Positions 8,788-19,882 of a DNA stretch of 35,268 nucleotides are shown piece by piece. Position numbers and translations under genes: made by a program. How positions within the stretch are numbered: the first letter of the stretch is position 1; the number at the start of each line of letters is the position of its first letter. Source of the DNA: Chromera velia (taxonomy: Eukaryota > Sar > Chromeraceae); the NCBI GenBank assembly GCA_018398765.1, contig JAHBMJ010000335.1:15001-50268 (forward strand). Reading direction: 5' to 3'. The notes below the pieces were generated by a model. The model was not told the origin of the DNA. It ran no database searches and saw only the letters and a program-made list of their open reading frames with translations.

Positions 8788-11700
8788 ATGCGGCATTTCC
8801 TTCAAAGCTTCGTTGCCCTGGCAGTGCTCTGTCATCAGGCAACGACGATGCCGACTTTCTTTACCTCATCGTCCCTTTTCAGCGGCTCCCTGGAAGGACT
8901 GTTCACCAGATTTACAGACTCCTTCACTTCAGTCTCGTTCTTTGACTGTGATCAGTTCCTTTACACCTCGCCCACCGGAAAGTTCGATGTTGCCAGTCTC
9001 GGAGGCTCAAGCGCCAACTGCCAGATAACCTCTTCGAACGGGGGCAATCTCGATTTTGATCTCGACAACCAGGCTGGCCAGGACGATGAGCTCCGGATCA
9101 GACCGGTATGTGACGCTGGCCAGTTCGCCGTGGGGGTGGCTCTGTTCCTCGACGACACGTCTGGGAGTCCGGACCCTGAACTTCTGTAAGTGCATGCATG
9201 TTGCAGTGTTGCAAATCCCCTAAAGCCTGGCACACTTGTATATATGTATACATTGCTGGTCACCACTCAGACCTGCTCTCAAGTAAGAATGGTGAGGCAA
9301 TTTCTGTGCTTCTGTCTTCCTGTGCAGCGTGGACTTCTTCGTAAAGGAGGGCGACGGAGAGGACCGAGAATTCAGAAGCCTGGTCGAATCCGGCAGTGAC
9401 ACCTTTCTTGGAATTGTGGCCACAGGTTGGTTCCTCTGCGTGTGTGTAGTTTATGCTGTTTCAGGTCTTCTCATACCCTTTGTTCGATCGGGTGCTCGTT
9501 CTGACAGCCAACATCAAGAATATACCTTCCGATCTCCTCGAACCTCCGTGCGGTTGTGTTTCCCGTCCATCTGCTCGCATGCGTGTGTTCCCTCCCTCCC
9601 CCCTCCCTGCCTCCTTCCCTCCCTCCCTCCCCATGTAAGCCACAAAAATGTGTTGCCGCTTCTTTGCAGGTGGGATTAACGAAATATTGTTGTTTCCACA
9701 AAACGGCCAGAGCTCTACAAACCGCGTGCAGCTCGAGCAGATCGACGTGTACTGCGCCGAGGATCCGGCAGCTGTGCTCAATCGTCTGGTCGTCCTCAAC
9801 CAAGAGATCATGAACATCGAAACCAAAGTCTGCGATCTCACCAACGATGGCGCGATCGACCTCCAGGATGTCATCGGCACTCTCCAGGGATCGGATCCGA
9901 CTGCATCCCTCACCGCTATTCATGGCAAGATCAACTCCCTCACCACCACTGTCGGTGGTTTGAGCACCCTCGACACTACTGATCTTGATGGTGTCGCTTC
10001 GGCAATCCAGGGAACCTCCCCCATTACCCTTACAGACCTTGACGGCGACCTAGACACTGTTCACGGCAAGATCAACTCCCTCACGACCACTGTTGGAGGT
10101 CTGAGCACCCTTGACACTACTGATCTTGATGGTGTCACTTCGGCAATCCAGGGAACCTCCCCCATTACCCTTACAGACCTTGACGGCGACCTAGACACTG
10201 TTCACGGCAAGATCAACTCCCTCACGACCACTGTTGGAGGTCTGAGCACCCTTGACACTACTGATCTTGATGGTGTCACTTCGGCAATCCAGGGAACCTC
10301 CCCCATTACCCTTACAGACCTTGACGGCGACCTAGACACTGTTCACGGCAAGATCAACTCCCTCACGACCACTGTTGGAGGTCTGAGCACCCTTGACACT
10401 ACTGATCTTGATGGTGTCACTTCAGCAATCCAGGGAACCTCCCCCATCACTCTTTCAGAGCTTGACGGTGACCTGACTACGATTCACGGCAAGATCAACA
10501 CGCTGAGTAACGACCTGGCAACTCTCAGCATGGTGACCTCAGACGGAGTCACCGGCCTTGCCACAGATATTCAGGGTGACTCCCCCGTCACCCTCTCCAG
10601 TCTTGACGCTGATTTGGAGATCGTCCACAGCAAGCTCGAGACCCTGGGGGGGAACATTGAAAGCCTGAGCATGCAGACAACCAACGAGATCCGCAACGCC
10701 ACCGCAGAGTTGCAAGGAGACTCCGACACCACCCTCACGAGCCTCTCCAACGACCTGGAGAGTGTGCACACGAAGGTGGACTCTCTCGCAGAGGAAGTAG
10801 CAGATCTGAAAATGATGGTTGCAGAGGGCTTTGTACACATGGAAGCCAGCTTCACACAGACAGATGCTCTCCTCCGCATCGTGCGCCGAATGCTGGTCAG
10901 TTAGTCCATGTACAAAATATGAAAAGAAGTCATTCGTGTGCCATTTGTCCAGTCTGATGAGGAGTTGGAGCGCTAACTGCATCTTCAGACAGGCTCTTGA
11001 AAGTGCATAAAGAACTCGTTGCACTGCCGCACAACTTGCAAGGGAAACGTACACACTGCATGGGCGACTTTCTGGGTGCAGCTCTGCTTCTGCTCGGTTG
11101 CCTTGCTTCATTTTCCTTCCTCCCTTCCTTCCTTCCTTCATTTTCCTTCCTTCCTTCCTTCCTTGCTTGCTTCCTTCCTTCCTTCCTCCCTTCTGTCCTT
11201 TCCTTCCTTCCCCGCTTCCCACGTAGCCTCCTTTCCTCTTTCCATCCTTCCCTCCCTCCCTCTTTCCTGAACTTGAGAGAATTCGGTGATCGTGACAAAA
11301 GACCATCAACACATGCTTCAAATGCATACAAGTGACGCTTACTTGAAGATGTCACCATCAACTGAACTGACTGAGAGCCCAGCATGCATCCACTCTTTTG
11401 CCACTGGGTTTCACTCAAGTGCCCGTTTGTTGTTTGTTCTGCTCGTTTGTTTCTGTCCGCATGCAGTTGACGGACGCAAAATTCCTCCCCGGGTTCAACG
11501 GAGAGCACTCCTGTAAGGACGCCCCCGATGCCTGTCCCCTGCCTCCTGCTGGGTGTGCTTCTGAGGAAGAGTTCTGCTCCTCCGGTGTCGACCTTGTGGA
11601 TCCGAAGATTGCAGAAGAGAAGCAGAAGAAGGGAAGTGGTTTGTTCGACTCCTTCAGCGGCGGTCTGGACTTGGGCAAATTCGCTCCTCAGGGCCCCGAC

Positions 11701-11844
11701 CTCTCTGGTCTGTCCTCCATGAATGGGGCCTCCTCGTCGTCTCCCGGCAGCGGACTCTTGAATCTGGATCGTGTAGTCCCAACTGGAATGCCAAAATTGG
11801 ACTTCCAGAACCTCCTCGACGGTATGACTGGAGGCCTGCCCTGA
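8788..11844 (+). CDS. Secreted protein with beta-rich N-domain, 47-residue tandem repeats and Cys-containing tail
   Basis: Four exons fit: 8788-9185, 9328-9425, 9670-10895 and 11467-11844. Junctions are CT|GTAAGT to TGCAG|CGTGG (phase 2), ACAG|GTTGGT to TGCAG|GTGGG (phase 1) and CTG|GTCAGT to ATGCAG|TTGAC (phase 0). The product is 699 residues. The ATG at 8788 opens on a signal peptide (about residues 1-20). Residues about 25-210 form a beta-rich domain with paired Cys and the ending VQLEQIDVYC, like extracellular beta-sandwich domains (inference). From about 206 to 540 run repeats of exactly 47 residues (141 nt) with heptad-like hydrophobic spacing, followed by a coiled-coil-like segment ending near RRML. 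The last exon adds a Cys-rich patch and a Gly/Ser/Leu tail. If the last intron is retained, a TAG at 10902-10904 stops translation two codons past the exon edge, so two C-termini are conceivable. Confidence 0.75.
9924..10628 (+). repeat. 141-bp coding tandem repeat
   Basis: Unit starts fall at 9924, 10065, 10206, 10347 and 10488, exactly 141 bases apart, and two more diverged units follow to about 10769. The units starting at 10065 and 10206 are identical over all 141 bases as I read them, and the identity runs on into the second half of the unit before and the first half of the unit after. Outer units are diverged. The pattern means recent unequal crossing-over or gene conversion in the middle of an older array. 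Confidence 0.93.
11108..11265. repeat. (CCTT)n-rich tract in last intron
   Basis: Imperfect CCTT repeats with TCCC interruptions lie within the 10896-11466 intron of the secreted repeat gene. The run ends about 200 bases before the acceptor. Confidence 0.85.
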
Positions 11845-14801
11845 TCGAGTGTCTGGCTGGAAAAGTCAGAACGAAGTTTTGCAAGGGGCGGCTGAGAGAC
11901 AAATCGTGTGGGGAGGGGTAGACAGCGTCAGTTGGATCCGAGTCAGGTCGGACTTCACTGACATCAATCAAGTCAGGCAGACAGAGAAAGGAAGAAAGTG
12001 TAACAAACTGTCTGCGTCGCAGTTGTAGATTCCGCATCTTCAGCCTAGGTAGGTCTCTTTTTTCCTCTTTGCACGTGCTCTCTTGCATCGTTCTTGCACC
12101 CTTCTTTTTATATAAGCGCCCATGTTCATTCATTCCTTGGGCTTGCAATCAAGGGAACAGAGCTTCAAATGGAGCTCGACTTCTTTTTCTCTCTCAATTT
12201 CGCAGTTACGCTTTTCAGACCAACTGCTTGATTTGCCTCAGTGCCTGTATTGCATGGACACATGTGTGAATGGATGTATGTGATCGATTCCCTCGATCGA
12301 GTGATTGGAAAAGCTTGCACACAGCAGCATGCTTACACAATCATCGTTACGCCTCTTGTGTGTCTTCGTGCGAGTGCATGTGACCCAGCCTTGGGTCAAG
12401 GCCGTGAATGTGAAATTCAATCGTAGACTGATTGAACGAGCGGCATTTTGGTTGTCAGTCCATGATCAGTGCTTGTATGTGTCACAGTGAGAAGCCCGCA
12501 TTCTGTCGACTGGGAGGTCGCACATGCGAAGTAATGTAAAAGATTTCGAAGTCATCTTATTGGACCTGTGCGGAGTATATACATGCATTCTGCATCTGGT
12601 TTGCCGCATAGACTGCATGGAAAAGGGTCAGGGCAGCTGTGTCATTAACTGTGTCAAAACCTGTCAATATAACAGAGTGTTGATTGCTTATACATATGCG
12701 GTCCGACACCCTGAGACGCTTCAAAACTTTGTCTTTCCGACTCTTTCGGGCTTTTCCCCCCAAATTTCCGGGGCCAAAAAGTTTCTTCTATAAAGCTTTT
12801 CGTCCAGCTTTTCGTTCTTAAACGGTTCTTTTGTGTGTGTGTTTTTTTATAAACGTTTTTGCTTGGTGTAATATTCACCGTAAGTTGGTCAACATAAAGA
12901 AAACGAACATAATTCAAATATTTTTTTTCTTCTCATATTTTACAAATTTATTTTGAATCATATTAAATAATTTTGTTTGATTCTATACCCTAATTTCCAG
13001 GTTTGATTTCATTTAAGTTAAGTACCGACCATTATAAATACAGAAAAACGGACCCGATCCCGTATTTGATCAAAATTTATTTGCAAATTCAATTGTTCAA
13101 CACTAGAGGCAAGTATCGACCTAAACCACCTATGAGCTGTCCATGTTTTCCCACGACCGTGCCTTATCCGTTACTAGGACCGTTAGGAACGGCTGATCGT
13201 TTAACATTTTTTTTTATGATATTGATCTGACTCCTAGATTCAAAAAAAAAAGGACTGGGAAACAATCAATTAAAATTGAGATCATTTTTCTGATTTTTTT
13301 TTAAAGTGCATAATTTTTTTAACTTTTTAATCCCTGGTATATGGACTTATAGTTCTTAAATCCACAGTAGAATAAATATTAAACCGGCTTTTTTATATGG
13401 ATTGCACTTATCTAGATAATATTTACTAGAACATTTATTTAGATGATAAGTGATAAGTGATTCTTATGTATGTTATCCGGGTGACTAGCTGGGTGCTAGG
13501 CCAGATGACCACTAACTTTGAACTGGGAGAAGAAACTGAAAAGGACAGAAACGATTCAAAAAAAGCGGGAGAAAGAAGAAGAAGAAGAAGAAGAAGAAGA
13601 AGAAGCAGAAGAAGCATAAGAAGAAGCAGAAGAAGAAGAAGAAGAAGAAGAAGAAGCAGAAGCAGAAGAAGAAGAAGAAGAAGAAGAAGCAGAAGAAGAA
13701 GAAGAAGAAGAAGAAGAAGAAGCAGAAGCAGAAGAAGCAGAAGAAGAAGAAGCAGAAGAAGCAGAAGAAGCAGAAGAAGAAGCAGAAGAAGCAGAAGAAG
13801 CAGCAGAAGCAGAAGAAGAAGAAGCAGAAGAAGAAGCAGAAGAAGAAGAAGCAGAAGAAGAAGAAGAAGAAGAAGAAGCAGAAGAAGAAGAAGAAGAAGC
13901 AGAAGAAGAAGCAGAAGCAGAAGAAGAAGAAGAAGAAGAAGAAGAAGAAGAGAGAAGGAGAAGAAGAAGAAGAAGAAGAAGAAGAAGAAGGAGAAGAAGA
14001 AGAAGAAGCAGAAGCAGAAGCAGAAGCAGAAGCAGAAGCAGAAGAAGAAGCAGAAGAAGAAACAGAAGAAGAAGCAGAAGAAGAAGAAGCATAAGAAGAA
14101 GCAGAAGAAGAAGAAGAAGAAGAAGAAGAAGAAGAAACGGACTTTTTTTAAGAACATAAAAACTTGAAACAATATGTTCGGCATTGATGAGGATAAATCA
14201 CAATGATGCTGCTTTTTTGCGTCTATAGTGTCGGTCCTTTTGACAGAAAGCCTTTCAAGTTGAGAACCGAGCACGCGCAAGTCCCGTGTCTTTCTTTTGC
14301 TCGCTTTTCATGTGTACACTGCCCGAGTTCCTTTTTTAAACCTGCAAACAATAATGCACAGGAAAAGATTTTCTTCCACTCTGCCTGTTTTTATTGATTA
14401 ACACACAGAAAGGCGGGTGGGCAGGCAGACAGGCAGTCCAGGTATCTGACGGCTTGTTTTCTCTTCACTCTCCCGACAGGTCAGCAACACACAGATTGAC
14501 GCAAAAAGAGATGGGTAGGCCTGCACAGGAAAGAGTGTCATCACCGTTACTGTATTAAGTATGCTGTTTTGAAAACAGACAGAGGGCCAGTATACCTGAT
14601 GCAAACACAATCATCAACGCAAGTCACAGCTTCAGCAAAGAGCACAAGACAAACAGAAAACGCACGCATCTTCCGACCCTGCTGGGCCCTAAAAGAAAAC
14701 GGGGGATCTGCGTGAAATGTCTTCGTGTGTGAATTGCGATCGAAAAAGTGAAGCATGAAACAACAGTCCTTGTTGGCTTACACCGTAAAACCCACACCCA
14801 A
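11845..14801. other. Intergenic spacer with AT-rich island and triplet array
   Basis: This is the convergent 3' flank of the secreted repeat gene (+) and UTP7 (-). 11845-12780 has mixed composition and only short unsupported frames; a TTTATATAAG word at 12107-12115 has no gene behind it. 12780-13450 is strongly AT-rich. 13574-14135 is a GAA/GCA array. 14160-14801 is probably the 3' untranslated region and flank of UTP7. Confidence 0.55.
13574..14135. repeat. Long (GAA/GCA)n trinucleotide array
   Basis: About 560 bases of GAAGAAGCA-type triplets, nearly all purine on the plus strand. The apparent Arg-, Ser-, Lys- or Leu-only open frames on both strands follow from the triplet repeat and are not genes. 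Confidence 0.97.
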
Positions 14802-17686
14802 TCACCCCTCCTTCTCTTTCGTAAAGTGAGGAACCGACCTGTCAAATATCCCCTTCTTGCCGCTCAAACCTTTTGAATCCCCCGTCTCCTTTTTGACCTT
14901 CTTGCCCTTCTTTCCTCTCGCCCCCCCCTCTCCCTCCTCCTCCCCCCCTCCCCCCTCTCCGTCGAAGTACACTTCCTCAGCCTCCTCCCTCTCCTCCCCC
15001 TCCACGTCCTTCCCCGAGAGACGATCCCGCGTGCGGTCGCGCATCTCCTCCGCCTGCTGCCTCGATCGGAGCTGCAAGCCGCGAAGAGAAATAGGCACAC
15101 AGATACATACATACCCATACATGCAAACGTGCGAAGGGAAGGGAAGGGAAGTGATCAACTATGAACCTGAATTCCGGACAAGCGTGCAGTTTGGGTCTGT
15201 CTGCCTGACATGAGAGCGTTGAATTGACTCGGTATCCTCTGTGGGCACGCTGTACGAATTCATTCATTCATTCATTCATTCATTCATTCGTTTATTCGAG
15301 AGGCAGGAAGAGGACAAAGGGGAGCGAAGAAGAGAAGAAACCCAAGGAAAAGATCAACGTCACAGCACTCAAAATGCAAGATCCTGCGTATCTGGGGTGC
15401 ATAGATCAGATTAGATGCACTGGTCTCCCACGAATGTGCACAACCAAACCATGGAAGGTTCCTTCCCTCCTACCTTTTCTCTGGCTCCAGATTTGCTTCT
15501 TCCCCTCATTTTCTTCACAGTCTTCTTGGACTTCTGCCGCGCCTCCGCTTCTGCAGGGGAGATCACAGGGAGGTAGAGCTGTCACAATATGCAGATAGAC
15601 TTTCAACTCTTCCCTTCCCTCTCTTCACCTGCGTACGTACGTACCTGCTTGCGTGCCTCGTTTTCCTACGCAGCTTTGCAAAGGAAGCTTAAGAACACAA
15701 AAAGAATCACTAACCGACTCAAGAAGGCAGAGGCACCAACGGCAACACCAGGGGTCGTTCTCTGATATTACAAAAACAAACTGAAAATACCGTTTCAGTG
15801 ACCCATGGACTAACCCTGCTCTCGCTCCTTTGCGATATCCTCCCTAATGGCTTTGGGGAGGGCCTCCACCTGCAAGCAGACTCACAAGGTTCCTTCTTCG
15901 GCATTAGACTTCTCACATGTTTCCAAGTGCTCTCCTAGCTCCTTTCATTAATTTGACTTCAAACATACGTGCATTTTTGCTGCATGGGCTTCTAGCCAAA
16001 CTCGATGGCAGCATTGTTCAGAAAGGGTACGGCAGGCACAGATGATTGGATGACTTTCTTTCGATGTCTCTTTCGAGATGCCTTCACAAAAACATACAGA
16101 AGCAGAGAAGTGGAAACTGGGATAGCAAAGACAGGCACTGCTGATCGAGAAATAAAAGGACAGACAGACAGAATTCTGCACATGCAGACGACTGACTCAC
16201 ACCTCCAATACGTGCAACTTCGAAAGAGATCGTGTCTGCCGGGAGTTTGTCGAGCAGGGCCCGCACCTCTGCCTCTCGCCTTTGCTGCATCCACTCATCC
16301 ATCCATCCATCCATTCAAAAAGGGGAGAGCAGAGCAGACATATGTATGAATGACGAAGGACAGTTGCATATTGTACATATACAACACATGTACTCACTGT
16401 AAAAGGAAAGGAGGAACGTGCACTGACCGCAAACAATCCAAACCTCTCTTCAATATTCTTCAATCCCCTCAAGTCATTCACGAGGCAGAGAGGTTGCGAG
16501 TCCTCCTATTTCTTTCCTTCGCTTACCTCTCTTCCCTATTTGCGGGCCACAAAGCACAGAGAAAAGAAAAAAAATGAAGTGAAACCACAGCGTTTCTCTT
16601 TGTGTCCATCGACTCCACAGCCTTCAGACAGAAGCGTCTCTCGCATTCAAACTTCACACTCACACGTACTCGTGCACCCAATCACACCCCGCGAGCATGC
16701 ATGCAGAACAGACCATGCATGCAACCGCGTGCAGCAGTACCCCATGCGTGCATGCATGCAGCCCCCTAAACGATCCACCACCCACCTTTTTGGACTGAAA
16801 GGGGTTGTTGGCAAACGCGTCGATGTTGGGGGACCCTGCGCCTGGCACGATGACTGAATAGATCCCCTGAGTTCCCCCCACCATTGCAAAATCCTCGTGG
16901 GGCCTGAATCGGACCCTCTCGAACCTCTGCATCCATCCATCCATCCGGTCAGAAAGGGAGAAAGAGAACACACGCCAAAGAGTTCGCTAATAAATGGATG
17001 GACAGGCGGAACAAGGGAGGCCAGGAAGATCTCTCTCGACTTTTTTCGGACAGCCCAAACAAACAAACAAACAAACAAACAAACAAAAAAACATACACAA
17101 GAGAGAATGGAGGCCAGTGTGTCCTTCAACCCCGCTCTTTCTTTGTCGAGTCTCTCTCTGAAGTCCCCGCGGGCCTAAATAGGCTCAACACGCACACACA
17201 CTGCACACATTTGTGCAGATGGACAGACTTGTATATGAACAAACGTGCATACAGATCGAACGATACTGCTGACTGACTGACCTCTGAAGTCTCTGAGTGC
17301 GCCAAGTAGGGCAGCGCCACAGCCCCCTGACTCTCAGGGTTCCCCCCCTTCTGCGTGGTGTCTCTGAAGACCTGCACCACAGGCCCGCAGGTCATCGCGA
17401 GAAGTCCCGTCTGGGAGAAACTCAAATCTGTGGGGGGAAGGGGAGTCCATGCGTGGGACGTCACAACCTGCAGCAAGTCAGAAAGGGAAAGAGGGAGTGA
17501 GTGAGTAAACGTCTGGATGCATGGACAAGGCTTTCGTTCGCAAAGACAGAAGATTTACTGCCTTGGTCCAAGTCTTTCGAGCCAGGAGAGTTGGAGAAAT
17601 CTGAATATCAAAAAGAAAAACAAGCAGAGAAGGCGAAAGAGGGCTGATTGAAGAGTTTCGGCTTCAAAGGAAACGAAAAAAAAACG

Positions 17687-17764
<78 letters not shown>

Positions 17765-18929
17765 GAGAGAGAGAGAGACAGAAAAAAGCTTCCACCTCCA
17801 GGAGTGCAAATGCGAAAAAAACAAAAAAAAAGGCTCATGTCCCCTGTGAACACACGATACGAGAGAGAAAAACGACCCACAAAGAAAACCAACCCCCCGG
17901 GCAGCTCCCCCTTCCCACTCACCTGAAATTTCCTCAAATCCCAAACCTTCCAGAGCCCATCTGTTCCTGTCGTTGCAAGGTAGTCTCTCCACACATCCAG
18001 ACCCAGCACCTTGCCTCTCTGCGCTACCACCTCTGCAACTGGCTGCACGCAGCAGAGATCACAGACGTCAGAGAGAAAGTTCATGGGAGAAAGAACCATT
18101 GACCAAGAAGCAGGCGGGCAACTGAACAAGTGGACCCGACCATATTCCCCCCCCCTTCATCCACCATTCCTCTCCGCTCCGCTGTTTTTCTGCCCCTCGT
18201 GCCCCCCTTTCCGTCACTCCATTCCTTCCTTCCGACATTGCCGCTCGGGGACTCAGAGGAGCAGACTCGACCAGGTAGATGTAATCACACTTCTCATTCC
18301 AAAATAGACGGAACTGCCAAGTTGTGGTTCCTCTGAGACAGACTGCTCGCCAGTGGTAATTGGTCAATCTTCAATCAAGTTGTTGGTATCCCAAAGGTAT
18401 CCCAAAGAGATCCGAACGGACTGACTGACCCTGCTCATGTTGGGTGTCCACAGAGTCACACGCCCGTTGTTGTGCCCCAGGTGGAGCACCGCGTTCCTCA
18501 TGTTCTGCCTCATCACCTCACAGGGACCGTAGTTTGTCCGGTGGTCTGCAGCTACCTTTCCTGAGGTGATGTCCTGCCACCTGGGAAACAAGGGAAGGGA
18601 AGGAAAGGGAAGGGAGTCAGCCAACCACCCAGGCAGGAAGGCAAGCAGGCAGACATGGTAACGCACACACAGATATACACAGGTACATGTAGAAATACAC
18701 ACCATCTCTCACACACTGAGAGAGGTGGCAGGGGGTTGCGGGGAAGCGGGAAAACTTCTCAACCATGTGTGGGGACAAATGAAAAAAAAGGAAGCAAGAC
18801 GTCAAGAAGAAAGGGAACACGAATGCAAGCCCGCACAAAGAGACACAGAAGCACGGAGAGATGAACGAAAAGAGTTCAAACCGGTTTGAAGAATTCAATT
18901 CCACGAGACGCTTCTTTGGAAGGATCACA

Positions 18930-18997
<68 letters not shown>

Positions 18998-19403
18998 AGA
19001 GAGAGAGAAAGAGAAAGAGAAAGAGAAAGAGAGAAGACTCACCGAAGTCTTCCCGAATCCCCAATTGAGCACAGAAGAAAGTGGAAAGGGAGATATTCCA
19101 ATTTCAATGGGTTCTGCAAGACAGCAGAAGGAGGAAGGGTTCACGGTCAAACAGCTTCGCTTCTTCAGCCAGAGACAGAGCGTCAATGGTGTTTCAAAGA
19201 TGCACTGGACAAAATTGTCCGTGTGCAGTTGCACGTCACCAAAGATCGACAGAAAGGCCGACTGCTGTCCCAACGTTGTAGATGCAAGTGCACAAGCAGC
19301 CCGACTGAATGAAGAATCCACGATGAGGTTTTGGAAAAAGGTCGGGCCAGGGAAAATGCTACACACACACACACACACACACAGACACAGACACAGACAC
19401 AGA

Positions 19404-19452
<49 letters not shown>

Positions 19453-19829
19453 GGTCTGATCGACCAACCTGGGCCTCTTTGATTCGATGCAGCTCGATGC
19501 CCTGCGAGTCATAAATGTACGCGTATTTCTTCTGGGCAGTCGCGACCATCTCGTGGGACTGGAGGACCTTCACGTCTCTGATCGTCTCCTCCAGCTGCAA
19601 ATAAGCGCAGAGTGTGAGTTTACTTACAGTGCCACAACCGAAGTGAATATAGAGACAGAGAACTGCTCAGAACTTTCTGAATGTGGGAAAAGGGAATGGT
19701 CAAGGACCTGCTTGCGACATGCACAATGAATACCTGGAGACTCTTGAATTCCTTGCATGAGCCCTGGAGGGACCAGGAGACCTCATTTCACGAACACATT
19801 GGCGTGTATCCAATATGAAAACTCTCCTT

Positions 19830-19882
<53 letters not shown>

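Noticed and set aside
9648..9669. ATG before GGINEILL as the start of the 47-residue repeat protein
   Set aside because: The bases belong to an intron ending CTTTGCAG at 9669. Exons at 8788 and 9328 join in phase and supply a signal peptide.
9924..10628. Regular array that might be taken for a CRISPR
   Set aside because: Units are contiguous 141-base coding repeats with no spacers, in a eukaryotic secreted protein.
12107..12115. TTTATATAAG as a second TATA box
   Set aside because: No coding exon or transcript-like feature follows it on either strand.
13435..14280. Very long Leu-, Ser- or Arg-only open frames
   Set aside because: They are direct translations of the GAA/GCA array and its complement in different frames.
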